A stretch of DNA of 64,000 bases from Reichenbachiella faecimaris (GCF_900176375.1 NZ_FWYF01000003.1:744001-808000), one strand, 5' to 3'. Shown: positions 1 to 13,346, counted from the first letter of the stretch. The notes: a model not told the origin generated them from the sequence alone. Numbers and translations: made by a program.

Positions 1-3589
<3,589 letters not shown>

Positions 3590-3651
3590 AGTGAATGAAG
3601 AAAATGCATTTTTTGGAATTTATAGTTAGGGAATTTTTTTTAGCCTTTTGT

Positions 3652-3691
3652 CTACTTTTTGGCTCGTGGCGGCGTACCGCTGAAAAAGTAG
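3652..3691. repeat. Intergenic hairpin (REP-like)
   Basis: CTACTTTTT and AAAAAGTAG form a perfect 9-bp stem around a GC-rich loop. It lies in the 167-base gap after the GH2 gene. No T-tract follows, so it is more like a repetitive palindrome than a standard terminator. Confidence 0.45.
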
Positions 3692-3756
3692 AAGCCTGTC
3701 CGGCTAGAGGACATGAGCTAATATCATGAAATTTTTCATGGTTTGACTTCAGTAGT

Positions 3757-4677
3757 ATGATAAAGGAACAACTATTAGAAAAATACAACTTAGGAGAAAC
3801 TAAAAGTGTAGAATCCCTCACCCAAGGCTACGCCAATGAAAACCTAAAAGTGATCACTGGTCAGGGGGCAGTATTGTATCGGATTTGTAAACAGCAGCCA
3901 CTTCATTTGTTAGAATACGAGGTGGGTTTGATGGAGGTAATGAAAAAGGCGAATATCAAAACGGCTTTTCCCATTGCAGACAAGCAGGGTGTGTATATTC
4001 AAAAAAGTGATGAGGATTTTGTGATGCTTTATGAGTTTAAAACGGGAAAAGAACCTGAATTGAATGCAGGAGTAGCGCATCAAATGGGGATGGAAGTAGG
4101 TAAGCTCAGTCAAATCCAATGGTCTGAATCCTTAGAAAAAAAGAATGCCGTCCATATCGACAATTGTCACCAGCTGGTGGCAGCATTTGTGCAAAGTAAA
4201 AACCAAATGCTGGAGGTTTTTGGATACTTCTGTGAGCAAACAGAATACCTTACAAAAAAACTTGATTCTTCATTGCCAAAAGGTATCGTACATGGCGATA
4301 TCTTTCCAAACAATACCATTTTTGAAGGAGAAAACCTGACGGCCATTATAGACTTTGAAGAGGCATGCAGTGATCAGCTTATGTTTGATGTAGGCATGAC
4401 CATCAATGGTTTTTGCTTTCGCAAAAACTTTTTGATTCCTGAATTGCTACAGGCGTTCTTAGCCGGCTACAATACTCAAAGGAAAATGACAGAAGCAGAA
4501 TGGCTGGCCTTACCCATTTACATGCAATGGGGCAGCCATGGTATGCTGAGCTGGCACTTGCGAAATGAGCTGATCAATGTACCCAATCAGACACAATATG
4601 AACGCGTTTTGGAATTGATGCAACGTACCCAGTGGATGAGATCAAACGAAAAGGAAATAATGGACATGGTTTGCTAA
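3757..4677 (+). CDS. Phosphotransferase-fold kinase, homoserine kinase type II-like
   Basis: 306 residues of the aminoglycoside phosphotransferase/choline kinase fold. The catalytic loop IVHGDIFPNN (Asp as base, Asn as metal ligand) and the DFG-like LTAIIDFEEA are clear near residues 174-205. Within this family it most resembles homoserine kinase type II (ThrB2), which phosphorylates homoserine for threonine synthesis. Sixteen bases separate it from lysA, another aspartate-family enzyme, which fits an amino acid role. A sugar or amino-sugar kinase role is the main alternative, given the flanking sugar genes. Confidence 0.7.
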   Translation: MIKEQLLEKYNLGETKSVESLTQGYANENLKVITGQGAVLYRICKQQPLHLLEYEVGLMEVMKKANIKTAFPIADKQGVYIQKSDEDFVMLYEFKTGKEPELNAGVAHQMGMEVGKLSQIQWSESLEKKNAVHIDNCHQLVAAFVQSKNQMLEVFGYFCEQTEYLTKKLDSSLPKGIVHGDIFPNNTIFEGENLTAIIDFEEACSDQLMFDVGMTINGFCFRKNFLIPELLQAFLAGYNTQRKMTEAEWLALPIYMQWGSHGMLSWHLRNELINVPNQTQYERVLELMQRTQWMRSNEKEIMDMVC

Positions 4678-4693
4678 CCACAAGAAGACTGCT

Positions 4694-5926
4694 ATGAAAT
4701 TAGAAAACAATACATACAACATTCAGGGAATTAAGATAGATGAGCTAGCACGTGAATTTGGTACGCCATTGTACGTGTATGATGCGAGTGTGATTCAGGA
4801 GCACTTGGATCGCTTTAGGGCTGGTTTTAGTAGTGTAGATCTCAAAGTGAAATATGCCTGTAAGGCCCTCACGAACATGAGTATAATGAAATATCTACTC
4901 AAACAAGGGACTGGTCTTGATACAGTTTCACTAGCCGAAATTCAGATGGGAATGACCGTGGGCTTTGAACCTAATGACATGGTATTTACACCCAATTGTG
5001 TTGATTTTTCGGAAATCATAGAAGCGGTAGAACTGGGGGTGAAAATCAACATAGAGAATCTTTCCAATCTTGAGAAGTTCGGAAAAAAATATGGTGGAAG
5101 TGTGCCAGTCTGTATCAGACTCAATCCACAAATCGCAGCACAGTCCAACAACGAAAAGGTAGACTGGTGGCACAAACAATCTAAGTTTGGTATTTCACTG
5201 GATCAAATCGAAAACGTGAAAGCATTGGAAGCAAAATATGGTTTGACGATTGATGGCATACACATTCATTCTAGCTCGGTCATTATGAGTCCAGAGATTT
5301 TTATCAATGGAGCAAAAGCTGTTTTCGACATTGCCATGCAGTTTGAGCAACTCGATTTCATCGATTTTGGTGGTGGAATCAAAGTAGATGTGGGCGATGG
5401 CAATGAAGTGATAGATGTGCTAGAACTGGGCAAACAACTCGATGTAGAGTTTTCATCGTTCTGCAAAAAATATGGACGAAGGCTCCAACTCTGGTTTGAA
5501 CCTGGGCGATTTTTAGTAGGCAACGCGGGTTCACTTATCACAACATGTGTTTTGCGCAAACGCAATGGCGGAACGGAGTTCATAGGGGTAGACAGTGGTT
5601 TTAACCAACTCATTCGCCCGATGATGTATGGCGCTTATCACGAGATAGTAAATGCATCTAAACCTAATGGATCACAGCAGAAATACACAGTAGTCGGAAA
5701 CATCTGCGAGATCGACAACTTTGCCGTTGACAGAATGCTTCCAGAGACCCAAGAGGGCGATTTGGTTGTGCTCAAAAGTGCTGGTGCTTATGGGTACAGC
5801 ATGGCGTCTAATTACAACTCTAGATTTAGGCCAGCAGAGGTATTTATAGTAGGAGGTGAAGCTCATCTCGTTAGAAAGCGCGACAGTTATGAGGATTTGG
5901 TAAGAAACCAAATTGTAATTGACTAG
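4694..5926 (+). CDS. lysA: Diaminopimelate decarboxylase
   Basis: 410 residues, the usual length. The alanine-racemase-like barrel carries the PLP lysine in VKYACKALTN (about residue 57), then HIHSSS, the phosphate-binding DFGGGIKVD, EPGRFLVGNAG and the C-terminal CEIDNFAVDR and AGAYGYSMASNYNSR segments that complete the dimeric active site. It makes L-lysine from meso-diaminopimelate. The HxH segment reads HSSS where many homologues have HTGS, a conservative change. It follows the kinase gene closely, so co-transcription is likely. Confidence 0.9.
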   Translation: MKLENNTYNIQGIKIDELAREFGTPLYVYDASVIQEHLDRFRAGFSSVDLKVKYACKALTNMSIMKYLLKQGTGLDTVSLAEIQMGMTVGFEPNDMVFTPNCVDFSEIIEAVELGVKINIENLSNLEKFGKKYGGSVPVCIRLNPQIAAQSNNEKVDWWHKQSKFGISLDQIENVKALEAKYGLTIDGIHIHSSSVIMSPEIFINGAKAVFDIAMQFEQLDFIDFGGGIKVDVGDGNEVIDVLELGKQLDVEFSSFCKKYGRRLQLWFEPGRFLVGNAGSLITTCVLRKRNGGTEFIGVDSGFNQLIRPMMYGAYHEIVNASKPNGSQQKYTVVGNICEIDNFAVDRMLPETQEGDLVVLKSAGAYGYSMASNYNSRFRPAEVFIVGGEAHLVRKRDSYEDLVRNQIVID

Positions 5927-5952
5927 TTTTTTCTCTCATACGATCTGATAGG

Positions 5953-6003
5953 AAAGGATTATTTTATTAAACGTAATAAATACATTTAATAAAATAATCC
6001 TTT
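5953..6003. terminator. 19-bp perfect AT-rich inverted repeat after lysA
   Basis: Arms 5953-5971 and 5985-6003 are exact reverse complements, with a 13-base loop. The stem is mostly A/T and no clean T-tract follows. It starts 27 bases after the lysA stop, so termination or mRNA-end protection is likely. A protein-binding operator is possible. Confidence 0.55.
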
Positions 6004-6152
6004 ATCTTACCTGTTAGTCTAATAGGGTAGGAGTAGACGTATCGTTTTTTTAGGTTGGAATGTGTTCAAATTTTAGCTTCAATTTTGAAATAAGCTCAAT
6101 TTTCATGAGTTTAGCCATCCCCCCAGAACAATTGAAATAAATCTCCCCCCAA

Positions 6153-6183
6153 TTTGAAATATATCTAATCCCATTGCCGGGGT
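6153..6183 (+). promoter_or_regulatory. Putative operator shared with the GH30 gene
   Basis: The segment TTTGAAATATATCTAATCCC followed by a GGGGT block lies 21 bases before the mutarotase start. It matches 55083-55112, upstream of the GH30 lipoprotein, at most positions (TTTGAAATA, CTA, TCCC, GGGGT in the same order and spacing). An imperfect copy, TTGAAATAAATCTCCC, lies just upstream at about 6132. Shared control of two sugar loci by one regulator is inferred. Confidence 0.4.
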
Positions 6184-6203
6184 GAATTGGCAAATATTGC
6201 GTT

Positions 6204-7154
6204 GTGTTTAAAATTCTGAAACATCAATTAGGAAAGTATAATGCTGTGCGATTGATTAATGGCTTGACTGAGGAATATTTGGAAGTGCTCCCCGATTTTG
6301 GTGCAGGACTCAATGATCTGGTGGTCAAAAATGAAAAAGATCAATTGATATCAGTAATCGACGGTTATCGCTCAGAGGCAGAAATCATTAATGACCATGA
6401 TACCGCCTTCAAGGGTTCAAAATTATCACCGTTTCCTAATAGAATTCCAGATGGGGTTTATGAGTTTAATGGAAAACGGTATCAACTACCAATCAATGAG
6501 GTAGGTGCAAATAATAATTTGCACGCCTTATTACACAATCAGCCTTTTGGGATTTTAGATCAGGAAGAGACTGATACTCGTGCAGTTCTGAAATTGGGAT
6601 ATGACTATAAAGGAAAAGATCAGGGCTACCCTTTTGATTACTCGTTGAAGTTAACATACACCTTCAGTACAGAGGGCATTTCCATTAATACCCAAATAGA
6701 AAATTTGTCAGATACATCTATCCCTATGGGAGATGGCTGGCATCCTTATTTCAAATTCGAAGATTTGAACAAAGTGCACATGCAAATGGGATCGGCCTAT
6801 CGCTTGAGTTCGAATTTTGGAAATAAACTTAACGGACAACATGGCTTTGAGCAATCAAGAGCTATTGATCAGGACACGTTGGACGATTGTTTTCGAGTGA
6901 ACGGAGAAGAAAATTTTTCTATCCTATTAGAGGATAGAAATAATCGTATAGCACTTAAGATTTGGCAGGAAAGCGCTAAAAACGAATACAAATATTTTCA
7001 AATCTATACACCTCCTTCTAGACGAAGTATAGCGATAGAGCCAGTGACATGTCCTCCTAATGCATTCAATACAGAAGAGGGGCTTATCAAATTAGAACCA
7101 AAACAAGTGGTGTCAATGACATTTGGCATCAAATACAAACTACTAAATAACTAA
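6204..7154 (+). CDS. Aldose 1-epimerase (mutarotase) family protein
   Basis: 316 residues, galactose-mutarotase-like beta-sandwich. Landmarks: NNLHALLHN, the catalytic His region GDGWHPYFKF, and the C-terminal catalytic Glu in SIAIEPVTCPPNAFN. It interconverts alpha and beta anomers of a hexose. The start is a GTG; no better start lies nearby. One base separates its stop from the symporter gene, so uptake and anomer conversion are co-expressed. The sugar (glucose, galactose or other) cannot be read from sequence. Confidence 0.85.
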   Translation: MFKILKHQLGKYNAVRLINGLTEEYLEVLPDFGAGLNDLVVKNEKDQLISVIDGYRSEAEIINDHDTAFKGSKLSPFPNRIPDGVYEFNGKRYQLPINEVGANNNLHALLHNQPFGILDQEETDTRAVLKLGYDYKGKDQGYPFDYSLKLTYTFSTEGISINTQIENLSDTSIPMGDGWHPYFKFEDLNKVHMQMGSAYRLSSNFGNKLNGQHGFEQSRAIDQDTLDDCFRVNGEENFSILLEDRNNRIALKIWQESAKNEYKYFQIYTPPSRRSIAIEPVTCPPNAFNTEEGLIKLEPKQVVSMTFGIKYKLLNN

Positions 7155-7155
7155 T

Positions 7156-8769
7156 ATGAATTTTTCAACCTTAGATTTTATCATTTTTGCTGCCTACTGC
7201 GCAGTCATTCTTGGTGTGGGTTTATTCGTGTCGCGAGATAAAAAGGGACATGAAAAAAATGCTGAAGATTACTTTTTGGCAGGAAAGTCCCTTCCATGGT
7301 GGGCGATAGGTGCCTCTTTGATTGCCGCCAATATATCTGCTGAGCAATTTATAGGCATGTCTGGTTCAGGTTTTGCTCTTGGATTAGCCATAGCTTCTTA
7401 CGAATGGATGGCAGCTATTACTTTGATTATAGTAGGAAAATATTTTCTTCCAATATTTATCGAAAAAGGCCTGTATACCATTCCTGAGTTTGTCGAAAAA
7501 AGATTCAGTACCAATCTTAAAACCATTCTGGCAGTATTCTGGATTGCATTATATGTATTTGTCAACTTGAGTTCTGTGTTGTATCTGGGGTCTCTGGCGC
7601 TCGAAACCATCATGGGTATCCCAATGATGTATGGCGTGATTGGATTAGGACTTTTCGCAGCTGCGTATTCGCTGTATGGCGGCCTATCTGCAGTAGCCTG
7701 GACAGATGTGATCCAAGTGGTATTCTTGGTGCTTGGAGGATTGGTCACTACGTATTTGGCACTGGATGTAGTTTCAGATGGTCAGGGCGTTATTGCTGGT
7801 TTTAATCATTTGCTTGCTGCTGCACCAGATAGTTTCCACATGATTTTGGACGAATCCAATCCTGAATTCAAAAATCTACCAGGGATCTGGGTACTAGTAG
7901 GTGGTATGTGGGTAGCCAATATCTACTACTGGGGATTCAACCAGTACATTATCCAAAGAACACTAGCGGCCAAGTCATTAGAAGAATCTCAGAAAGGGAT
8001 CGCACTAGCCGCTGGTTTGAAATTAATCATTCCTTTTATTGTAGTAATCCCAGGAATTGCAGCTTATGTAATGGTCAACGATCCTGAAATCATGGCTAGA
8101 TTGGGTGAAGCTGGACAACTGAACTTGCCTGGAGCAGGAGCGTCAGACAAGGCGTATCCCTGGTTGTTGCAATTGTTGCCTGTAGGGCTGAAGGGCGTAG
8201 CGTTTGCCGCCTTGACTGCGGCTGTGGTGTCTTCACTGGCTTCTATGTTGAACTCTACCTCTACCATCTTCACAATGGATATCTATAAGCAATACATCAA
8301 CAAAAATGCTTCTGAAAAGCAGTTGGTGTCTACAGGTAGATTGACTGCTGGAGCGGCTTTAGTGATCGCTTGTATCATGGCTCCATTATTGGGAGGAATA
8401 GATCAGGCTTTCCAATTCATTCAAGAATATACAGGAATTGTAAGTCCAGGTATTTTGGCTGTATTTATACTGGGTCTATTTTGGAAGAAGACAACCAATA
8501 AAGCAGCTATCTGGGGCGCCATACTATCTGTACCAATTGCCATTGCTTTCAAATTCGTACCGGGTATTCCTTTCATGAATCAAATGGGATTGACGGCCCT
8601 GGGTACTATGGTGGTAATTGCTATCATTAGCCAAATGGAGAACAAAGGAGCGGACGATGACAAGGGCATTGATTTGAGTGGGGGCTTGTTCAAAACCAGC
8701 CCAACCTTCAATATTGCAGCATTTGCGATTTGTATAATTACCGCAGTGCTTTATGCCATGTTCTGGTAA
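7156..8769 (+). CDS. Sodium/sugar symporter, SSS family (SGLT-like)
   Basis: 537 residues with about 14 hydrophobic segments. The N-terminus has the SSS pattern YFLAGKSLPWWAIGASLIAANISAE in pieces (YFLAG, LIAANIS), and the Na+-site helix has TAAVVSSLASMLNSTSTI. Family members with this layout import glucose, galactose or related sugars with Na+. It is paired with the mutarotase and closed by a terminator. It supports uptake of sugars released by the nearby glycosidases. Confidence 0.88.
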   Translation: MNFSTLDFIIFAAYCAVILGVGLFVSRDKKGHEKNAEDYFLAGKSLPWWAIGASLIAANISAEQFIGMSGSGFALGLAIASYEWMAAITLIIVGKYFLPIFIEKGLYTIPEFVEKRFSTNLKTILAVFWIALYVFVNLSSVLYLGSLALETIMGIPMMYGVIGLGLFAAAYSLYGGLSAVAWTDVIQVVFLVLGGLVTTYLALDVVSDGQGVIAGFNHLLAAAPDSFHMILDESNPEFKNLPGIWVLVGGMWVANIYYWGFNQYIIQRTLAAKSLEESQKGIALAAGLKLIIPFIVVIPGIAAYVMVNDPEIMARLGEAGQLNLPGAGASDKAYPWLLQLLPVGLKGVAFAALTAAVVSSLASMLNSTSTIFTMDIYKQYINKNASEKQLVSTGRLTAGAALVIACIMAPLLGGIDQAFQFIQEYTGIVSPGILAVFILGLFWKKTTNKAAIWGAILSVPIAIAFKFVPGIPFMNQMGLTALGTMVVIAIISQMENKGADDDKGIDLSGGLFKTSPTFNIAAFAICIITAVLYAMFW

Positions 8770-8797
8770 TTGGGAACTAAAAAGAAATGGATTGGTG

Positions 8798-8831
8798 AAG
8801 CCTCTCAGGATTTTTTCTGAGGGGCTTTTTT
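8798..8831 (+). terminator. Rho-independent terminator of the symporter operon
   Basis: AAGCCTCTCAG pairs with CTGAGGGGCTT (one G-T pair), followed by a T run. Confidence 0.85.
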
Positions 8832-8916
8832 GTTGCTGAGAGTAACTGTAAAAATTTTATTAGACAATTTTTTCTAACGTTCGTATAAATAGTTCTAAAT
8901 TAGAATTTATTCAAGC

Positions 8917-9441
8917 ATGGAAAAACTAGCGCATCGCTTAGGTGATATTTTTGGGAGAGGAAGAGTATTCAAATTGATGTTTAACCTCTTTCCTGGGTTT
9001 CGTAGAACAGGAGCCCGAATGATTGAAGCGAGTGATGACTTTCACTACACTAAGATCAAATTGCCACTCAATTATAAGACTAGAAATTATGTGGGCACGA
9101 TCTATGGCGGCTCTATATACAGCTGTGTAGATGGTATTTACATGGTGCAGCTGATCAATATATTAGGGAAGCACTATGTGGTTTGGGATAAGCGTGCTTC
9201 TATACGTTTCAGACGACCAGGAAATACAACGCTGTTTGCTGAGTTTTTAATCACAAAGGAATTTATCAGCCAAATCAAATCTGAAATCCAAGAACTGAGA
9301 GAAAAGGATTACGTACTAAAAGTAGATTTGGTGGACTCAGAAGGGAAGGTTTATGCAGAAGTAGAAAAGGTACTTTATATATCCACAAAGGAACATTATA
9401 AGGAAAAAAGAAGGGTTAAAAAACTGGCTGGAAAAATATGA
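8917..9441 (+). CDS. DUF4442/hotdog-fold thioesterase-like protein
   Basis: 174 residues. Similar to DUF4442 (YiiD/PaaI-type hotdog) proteins, with PLNYKTRNYVGTIYGGS and FRRPGNTTLFAEFLI. These families bind or hydrolyse acyl-CoA thioesters, but the substrate here is unknown. It stands alone between terminators. Confidence 0.7.
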   Translation: MEKLAHRLGDIFGRGRVFKLMFNLFPGFRRTGARMIEASDDFHYTKIKLPLNYKTRNYVGTIYGGSIYSCVDGIYMVQLINILGKHYVVWDKRASIRFRRPGNTTLFAEFLITKEFISQIKSEIQELREKDYVLKVDLVDSEGKVYAEVEKVLYISTKEHYKEKRRVKKLAGKI

Positions 9442-9477
9442 TATAGCCCCAATGGATCAATGCCATTGGGGCTATAT
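9441..9477. terminator. Bidirectional terminator between convergent genes
   Basis: A perfect 15-bp stem (9441-9455 with 9463-9477) has a 7-base loop, with T and A runs on the two sides. It overlaps the stop of the thioesterase gene and lies 3 bases from the stop of the SulP gene. Confidence 0.9.
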
Positions 9478-9479
9478 TT

Positions 9480-11069
9480 TTATTTCACTACTGACTCAAG
9501 TTCTTCTACTACGTTGTCAGGGTTTTCATTTTTAAACCCAATCAACTCTAGCTTGATTCCCTTGGATTTTGCATTGATTTTAAAATCATCAATCACTTCC
9601 AATACATCCCAATGAATGTCTTTATTGCGTGTGGCATCAATGATAACATGTGAATTTTCAGGTATGAGTCCAAATGTTTTAATGAAACCAGCTTTGTTCA
9701 AAAAGCTGACATCTTCAGATAAATCTATTTTAATAGGTTCGCCTTCTTTGATCTCATTTGGATCAAAGTGATAAGGCGTCTTGAAGTTGTTCCAAAGAAT
9801 GAACACCATAGCCACGGCTAGTCCAAGTCCTATGCCAGTAAGCAAATCTGTAAGTACTATGGCTACAATAGTCACTATGTAGGAGTAGAACTGTGAATGT
9901 CCAGTTTTATACATGGCCTTGAAAATAGAAGGCTTAACCAATTTATATCCAACTACCAGAAGCACAGCTGCCAAACTCGCTAAGGGGATCAAATTAAGCA
10001 CATGAGGAATGGCCATCACACAGACTAAAAGCATCACACCATGGAAAAATGCTGAAGCTCTGGTCTTACCTCCAGACTGCACATTGGCAGAAGTTCTTAC
10101 AATAACTTGCGTCACAGGCAAACCACCAATCAAACCAGAAATTGAATTTCCAATTCCTTGAGCAATTAGTTCTCTATTGGTTGGTGTGATGCGCCTTTCA
10201 GGATCCATTTTGTCAGCAGCCTCCACACTCAGTAGAGTTTCGATACTGGCAATAACTGCTATGGTTAGAGCGACAATATATGTTTTCTTATTGGCCAATA
10301 CAGCAAAATTGGGTGAGGTGAATTGACCAAAGAAATCACTTAAATTGTCATGGACAGGAATACTGACTACGTGATCACCATGCAATGAAAAGTACTCATT
10401 TCCTTCAAACAAGAGATTCAACCCTACCCCAGTAGCTACTGCCAACAGTGGACCATTTAAAATTTTGGTAAAACTGAATTTTTTAATGAATGGCTGCTCC
10501 CACAAAATAAGAATGGCTAATCCAATGATACTGATCACCATGGCGCCAGGTGTGATGTTTTCCCAAGCATAAAAGAGCTCAGAAAATGTGTTGTGTCCAT
10601 CTGACTGGATAAAGTCCATGTCGCCTTCAGGATCGGCATCATATCCAAAGGAGTGAGGAATTTGCTTCAAAATAATAATGACACCAATACCTGATAACAT
10701 GCCCTTGATGACGGAGGAAGGGAGATAATATGCAAAGACACCTGTTTTGAAAACACCAAGTAGTACTTGGAAAATGCCAGCAATGACAACTGCGGCAAGG
10801 AAGTTTTCGAAGCTACCCATGTCTCCAATGGCTGTGAGTACAATGACTGCAAGTCCTGCTGCAGGCCCACTCACGCCGAGTTGTGATTTACTGATCAGGG
10901 CTACAACTATACCGCCGACTATACCTGCAATAATGCCTGAAAACAATGGCGCTCCAGACGCCAGTGCAATTCCCAAACAAAGTGGAACCGCTACTAAAAA
11001 TACGACCAAACTGGCCGGCAGATCACTACCCAAGTGATCGAAAAATCCATGATTTCCTGATTTCTTCAT
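9480..11069 (-). CDS. SulP family anion transporter with STAS domain
   Basis: 529 residues. The N-terminal domain is a SulP/SLC26 membrane core (LPASLVVFLVAVPLCLGIALASGAPL, shown in part as VAVPLCLGIALASGAP; then GVSGPAAGLAVIV and GLPVTQVIVRTSANVQSG). The last 110 or so residues form a STAS domain (NSHVIIDATRNKDIHWDVLEVI). SulP members carry sulfate, bicarbonate or similar anions. The GLPVTQVIVRTSANVQ motif is common in the bicarbonate-like branch, so sulfate is not assured. Confidence 0.88.
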   Translation of the reverse strand: MKKSGNHGFFDHLGSDLPASLVVFLVAVPLCLGIALASGAPLFSGIIAGIVGGIVVALISKSQLGVSGPAAGLAVIVLTAIGDMGSFENFLAAVVIAGIFQVLLGVFKTGVFAYYLPSSVIKGMLSGIGVIIILKQIPHSFGYDADPEGDMDFIQSDGHNTFSELFYAWENITPGAMVISIIGLAILILWEQPFIKKFSFTKILNGPLLAVATGVGLNLLFEGNEYFSLHGDHVVSIPVHDNLSDFFGQFTSPNFAVLANKKTYIVALTIAVIASIETLLSVEAADKMDPERRITPTNRELIAQGIGNSISGLIGGLPVTQVIVRTSANVQSGGKTRASAFFHGVMLLVCVMAIPHVLNLIPLASLAAVLLVVGYKLVKPSIFKAMYKTGHSQFYSYIVTIVAIVLTDLLTGIGLGLAVAMVFILWNNFKTPYHFDPNEIKEGEPIKIDLSEDVSFLNKAGFIKTFGLIPENSHVIIDATRNKDIHWDVLEVIDDFKINAKSKGIKLELIGFKNENPDNVVEELESVVK

Positions 11070-11143
11070 GATGCGTAAAAGAATAGACTCATTGAGTCTG
11101 ATTGAAAAATTGACTTAAAAAGCTTAGGGATAACAAGCAGACC

Positions 11144-11476
11144 TTAACAGTCCGAAGTCAATTGATCAGGAGGAGGAGTGATTACTGGTAGACAAAGTTC
11201 TTGAAGCAGCAATACATTTGACAAATGATTACGCCTGTCTAGGGATTCAAATAAAAGGTTATTAATGTGTGCAAAATCCTGTTGGAATTTTTCTTTTTGC
11301 TCAGTAGTTTCCTTTTTTTCTTCGTTGGATTCTTCACCGTCCATATCGGCTTCTTCCATGTTTACCGTCTGTCGTTCTTCAGAGTAGTCCGGGAAAACGG
11401 CAGAAAATACGAATGTGATCATCAGTAGCATGATCAGCGCGTTAATCGTATGAGCTGTATTTTTTTTTCGGTCCAT
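11144..11476 (-). CDS. Small membrane-anchored protein of unknown function
   Basis: 110 residues from the ATG at 11476. The frame stays open upstream to 11641, but the MDRKKNTAHTINAL start gives a normal signal-anchor. One transmembrane segment (ALIMLLMITFVFSAVF) is followed by a very acidic, Glu-rich stretch and a Pro-rich end. No family recognised. It sits 74 bases after the SulP start and divergent from the AraC gene. Confidence 0.5.
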   Translation of the reverse strand: MDRKKNTAHTINALIMLLMITFVFSAVFPDYSEERQTVNMEEADMDGEESNEEKKETTEQKEKFQQDFAHINNLLFESLDRRNHLSNVLLLQELCLPVITPPPDQLTSDC

Positions 11477-11672
11477 TTTCACTTTCTCTAATAGCTGACT
11501 CTGAGAATCAAATGCTAAAATCCTGCTTTTTTTACTTATAAACAAGCAAAAGGTTTCATTTGGTCTAAAGTTGAGGTAAGTGAAGGCCAATTGAAAATGT
11601 GAATTTTTCGTGAATGCTCTTAGGAAAGAACCAATTTTCAAAAGATGTGTTATGTAAGGAAATATCAGAACA

Positions 11673-12545
11673 ATGTATTTCGATTATAAGGACATCAAAT
11701 TAAATGCACTGCTTAGGTTAACTGATAATGTAGGTTTGATTGTCGAAGATTCCAGTATGGCCAAAGGTTTGATTCATATCATTTGGAACCAAGGAGCTGA
11801 GGTCGTAAGATTTAAGGTGGATGATTCACTCATATCACTTGGTTCGAATGAGATAACTGCCGTCACTTATTTACATAGCATTGAGTTTCAACGTCCATTG
11901 CCTCAGCTTACAGTGGTTTCATTTAATCGTGAATTCTATTGTATCAAGGATCATGATCATGAAGTGTCTTGCAATGGGCTTTTGTTCATGGGGTCAAGAG
12001 ATTTGCCAATCATCACATTAGACGAGAAGACAAAATCGAGCTTGGGGTCTCTGATTCAGGTATTTCAAGATGAGTTTCAAACGAGGGACAATATTCAAGG
12101 AGAGATGCTTCAGATGCTGTTGAAACGGCTCATTATCAAATGCACGCGTCTGGCACGTGAGCAAACGTTAGGTGTAGCTGTGGCCAACGAAAATTCAGAG
12201 ATGATCCGAAAGTTTAATGTTTTGGTAGATGAACATTACAAGTCGTTGAAACAAGTATCTGATTATGCTGATTTGATGCACAAGTCACCTAAAACTTTGT
12301 CTAATGTGTTTAAGCTTCATGGAAGTAAATCTCCTCTGCAGATCATTCATGAAAGAATTGTCATTGAGGCCAAAAGACAATTGGTGAAAACAAATAAGAG
12401 TGCCAAGGAGATTGCTTATGATTTGGGGTTTGATGACGTATCCGTTTTCAATAAATTGTTTAAAAAATGTATGACTCAGACGCCTGTTGAATATAAAAAG
12501 CAGAAAACAGCAGATCGGGAAGAATCGACAATCATTCAGGAATAA
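11673..12545 (+). CDS. AraC family transcriptional regulator
   Basis: 290 residues. The C-terminal 95 residues form the two-HTH AraC domain (SDYADLMHKSPKTLSNVFK, then SAKEIAYDLGFDDVSVFNKLFK and the TPVEYKK end). The N-terminal domain is cupin-like and probably senses a small effector. The gene directly precedes an AhpD-like gene in the same direction, the usual place for its target. Confidence 0.88.
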   Translation: MYFDYKDIKLNALLRLTDNVGLIVEDSSMAKGLIHIIWNQGAEVVRFKVDDSLISLGSNEITAVTYLHSIEFQRPLPQLTVVSFNREFYCIKDHDHEVSCNGLLFMGSRDLPIITLDEKTKSSLGSLIQVFQDEFQTRDNIQGEMLQMLLKRLIIKCTRLAREQTLGVAVANENSEMIRKFNVLVDEHYKSLKQVSDYADLMHKSPKTLSNVFKLHGSKSPLQIIHERIVIEAKRQLVKTNKSAKEIAYDLGFDDVSVFNKLFKKCMTQTPVEYKKQKTADREESTIIQE

Positions 12546-12621
12546 TCACCTATTACCATGTAGAGCATATCCAGTTTATAGGTTTAGAAATTAAAATTTT
12601 AAATCATAAACAAACTAAAAA

Positions 12622-13170
12622 ATGGAAAGCTTTGAAGTGCCCGCAAGAGAAGAAGTATCAGCAAACAATCAAGCGATTTTTGATGACTTGAAAAATAAGG
12701 TTGGTTTTGTTCCAAACTTATATGCCACATACACGCACTCAGAAAATGCATTAGCTGATTATCTGACTTTGTCAGGGAGAAAGACCTCTTTGTCAGGAAA
12801 GGAAAAAGAAGTAGTAAATCTGGTAGTGAGCGAAGTAAATAATTGTAATTACTGTAAGGCCGCTCATACTGCAATTGGAAAAATGAATGGTTTTTCTGAT
12901 GACGAGATTCTTGAAATTAGAAGTGGAGAAGTATCGTTTGATTCGAAATTGGACGCGTTGGCCAAATATGTAAAAAGTGCTGTTGTCAATAGAAGCAAGC
13001 CAGAACAATCGGCCATTGATGCTTTTTTCAGTGTTGGATACACGAAGGAAAATTTGGTAGATACGGTTTTACTTATTGGGGACAAGACGATTAGCAATTT
13101 CTTGCATGGATCAACACAGATTCCTGTAGACTTCCCAGCAGTTCAGGAACTTGAAGCAGCTACTTTGTAA
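12622..13170 (+). CDS. AhpD-like/carboxymuconolactone decarboxylase family protein
   Basis: 182 residues with the AhpD-type redox motif CNYCKAAHTA (CxxC followed by His) near residue 75, in an all-helical fold. Members are alkylhydroperoxidase-like enzymes. 'Peroxidase-related' is the safest label. It lies 76 bases after the AraC gene and is followed by a terminator. Confidence 0.82.
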   Translation: MESFEVPAREEVSANNQAIFDDLKNKVGFVPNLYATYTHSENALADYLTLSGRKTSLSGKEKEVVNLVVSEVNNCNYCKAAHTAIGKMNGFSDDEILEIRSGEVSFDSKLDALAKYVKSAVVNRSKPEQSAIDAFFSVGYTKENLVDTVLLIGDKTISNFLHGSTQIPVDFPAVQELEAATL

Positions 13171-13197
13171 AAAATAAGGTGAGTTGAGTAGTGAGAC

Positions 13198-13229
13198 ATC
13201 CCACAGGTTTAGGCTTGTGGGATTTTTGT
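13198..13229 (+). terminator. Terminator after the AhpD-like gene
   Basis: ATCCCACAG pairs with CTTGTGGGAT, followed by TTTTTGTTTT. Confidence 0.8.
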
Positions 13230-13346
13230 TTTCACTGATAGGAGGGTTTGACAACCAATATTTCTCAAGTGAATAAGGCACATTTAGCGAAAGCGATTAC
13301 TTTTGAGGCTTTAAGAAAATCTAACGAGATAGAAATCAAATCAAAC

